Source of the DNA: Bacillota bacterium
GTDB lineage: Bacteria; Bacillota; Clostridia; Peptostreptococcales; Anaerovoracaceae
Direction of reading: 5' to 3'
DNA length: 5,122 nt
Assembly: GCA_029266295.1 (NCBI GenBank)
Contig: JAQSXD010000314.1
Span: 1-5,122, forward strand
Shown here: in pieces, positions 5,046 to 5,122 of the stretch
How the letters are laid out: each line of letters starts with the position of its first letter
How positions within the stretch are numbered: the first letter of the stretch is position 1
Notes under the pieces: model-generated
The model's database searches: none
The model's input: the letters and a program-made list of their open reading frames with translations, nothing else
What the model was told of the DNA's origin: nothing
Translations under genes and position numbers: made by a program

Positions 5046-5122
5046 ATGAGGATAGAGAATATAAATCATGTCGCTGTCATAGGTACCGGCATGATCGGCG
5101 CCAGTATGGCGGCTCTATTTAC
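5046..5122 (+). CDS. NAD-binding 3-hydroxyacyl-CoA dehydrogenase-like protein, N-terminal fragment
   Basis: Only the first 25 codons are in the window and the frame runs off the right edge. After MRIENINH comes VAVIGTGMIGASMAALF, a beta-strand followed by the GxGxxG dinucleotide-binding loop (GTGMIG) and start of the next helix, typical of a Rossmann fold at a protein's N-terminus. GTG-x-IGAS-x-AALF is, from memory, typical of the 3-hydroxyacyl-CoA dehydrogenase NAD-binding family, including L-carnitine dehydrogenase and lambda-crystallin-like enzymes, so a hydroxyacyl substrate is likely but not specified. AAAGGA (5028-5033) is 12 bases upstream, rather far. An ATG at 5039 has better spacing, but its frame gives a Cys/Arg/His-rich sequence with no family likeness. 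The gene has its own strong promoter and a possible operator. Confidence 0.75.
   Translation, partial: MRIENINHVAVIGTGMIGASMAALF

Noticed and set aside
5039..5122. Alternative frame from the ATG at 5039
   Set aside because: It is well spaced from AAAGGA, but the product is Cys/Arg/His-rich and unlike any family. The frame from 5046 gives a clear Rossmann nucleotide-binding motif.

Overview
The window reads as chromosomal DNA of an anaerobic Firmicute, most likely a Clostridia-class bacterium. The reasons are moderate GC, strong AGGAGG-like ribosome binding sites, sigma-A type promoters (TTGACA/TATAAT), U-tract intrinsic terminators and a lipoprotein-type binding protein. The species cannot be named from the sequence. 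All recognised genes are on the + strand, and coding density is high.

Region 1 (1-2825) is the 3' part of an lsr-type autoinducer-2 (AI-2) uptake and degradation operon. It holds the end of the permease LsrD, the AI-2 binding lipoprotein LsrB and the P-HPD thiolase LsrF. LsrB captures AI-2 outside the membrane, LsrD is half of the membrane channel, and LsrF performs the last catabolic step after phosphorylation. The rest of the transporter and the kinase and regulator genes, if present, lie upstream of the window. No lsrG follows lsrF. LsrB keeps four of the six ligand contacts known from enteric LsrB and changes two (Pro to Asn, Ala to Ser), so it belongs with the non-canonical clostridial receptors. 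Hairpins sit in both the lsrD-lsrB and lsrB-lsrF gaps.

Region 2 (2826-4922) is a manganese-efflux cluster. A consensus promoter leads into a yybP-ykoY (Mn2+) riboswitch with a terminator that competes with aptamer helix P1. A UPF0016/TMEM165-family Mn2+ exporter follows, then an MntP-family Mn2+ exporter with its own possible promoter inside a 9-bp inverted repeat, then a small three-helix membrane protein of unknown function. A strong intrinsic terminator closes the unit. I see no terminator between lsrF and the riboswitch, so the riboswitch terminator probably also ends lsr transcripts.

Region 3 (4923-5122) begins a new transcription unit. A near-consensus promoter is followed by a 16-bp perfect palindrome over the predicted transcription start, then the first 25 codons of a Rossmann-fold dehydrogenase resembling 3-hydroxyacyl-CoA dehydrogenases.

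No mobile element, CRISPR array, tRNA or rRNA was seen. The most notable points are the altered LsrB ligand site, the Mn2+ riboswitch ahead of two unrelated Mn2+ exporters and its possible coupling to the AI-2 operon, and the palindromic operator candidate near the right end.
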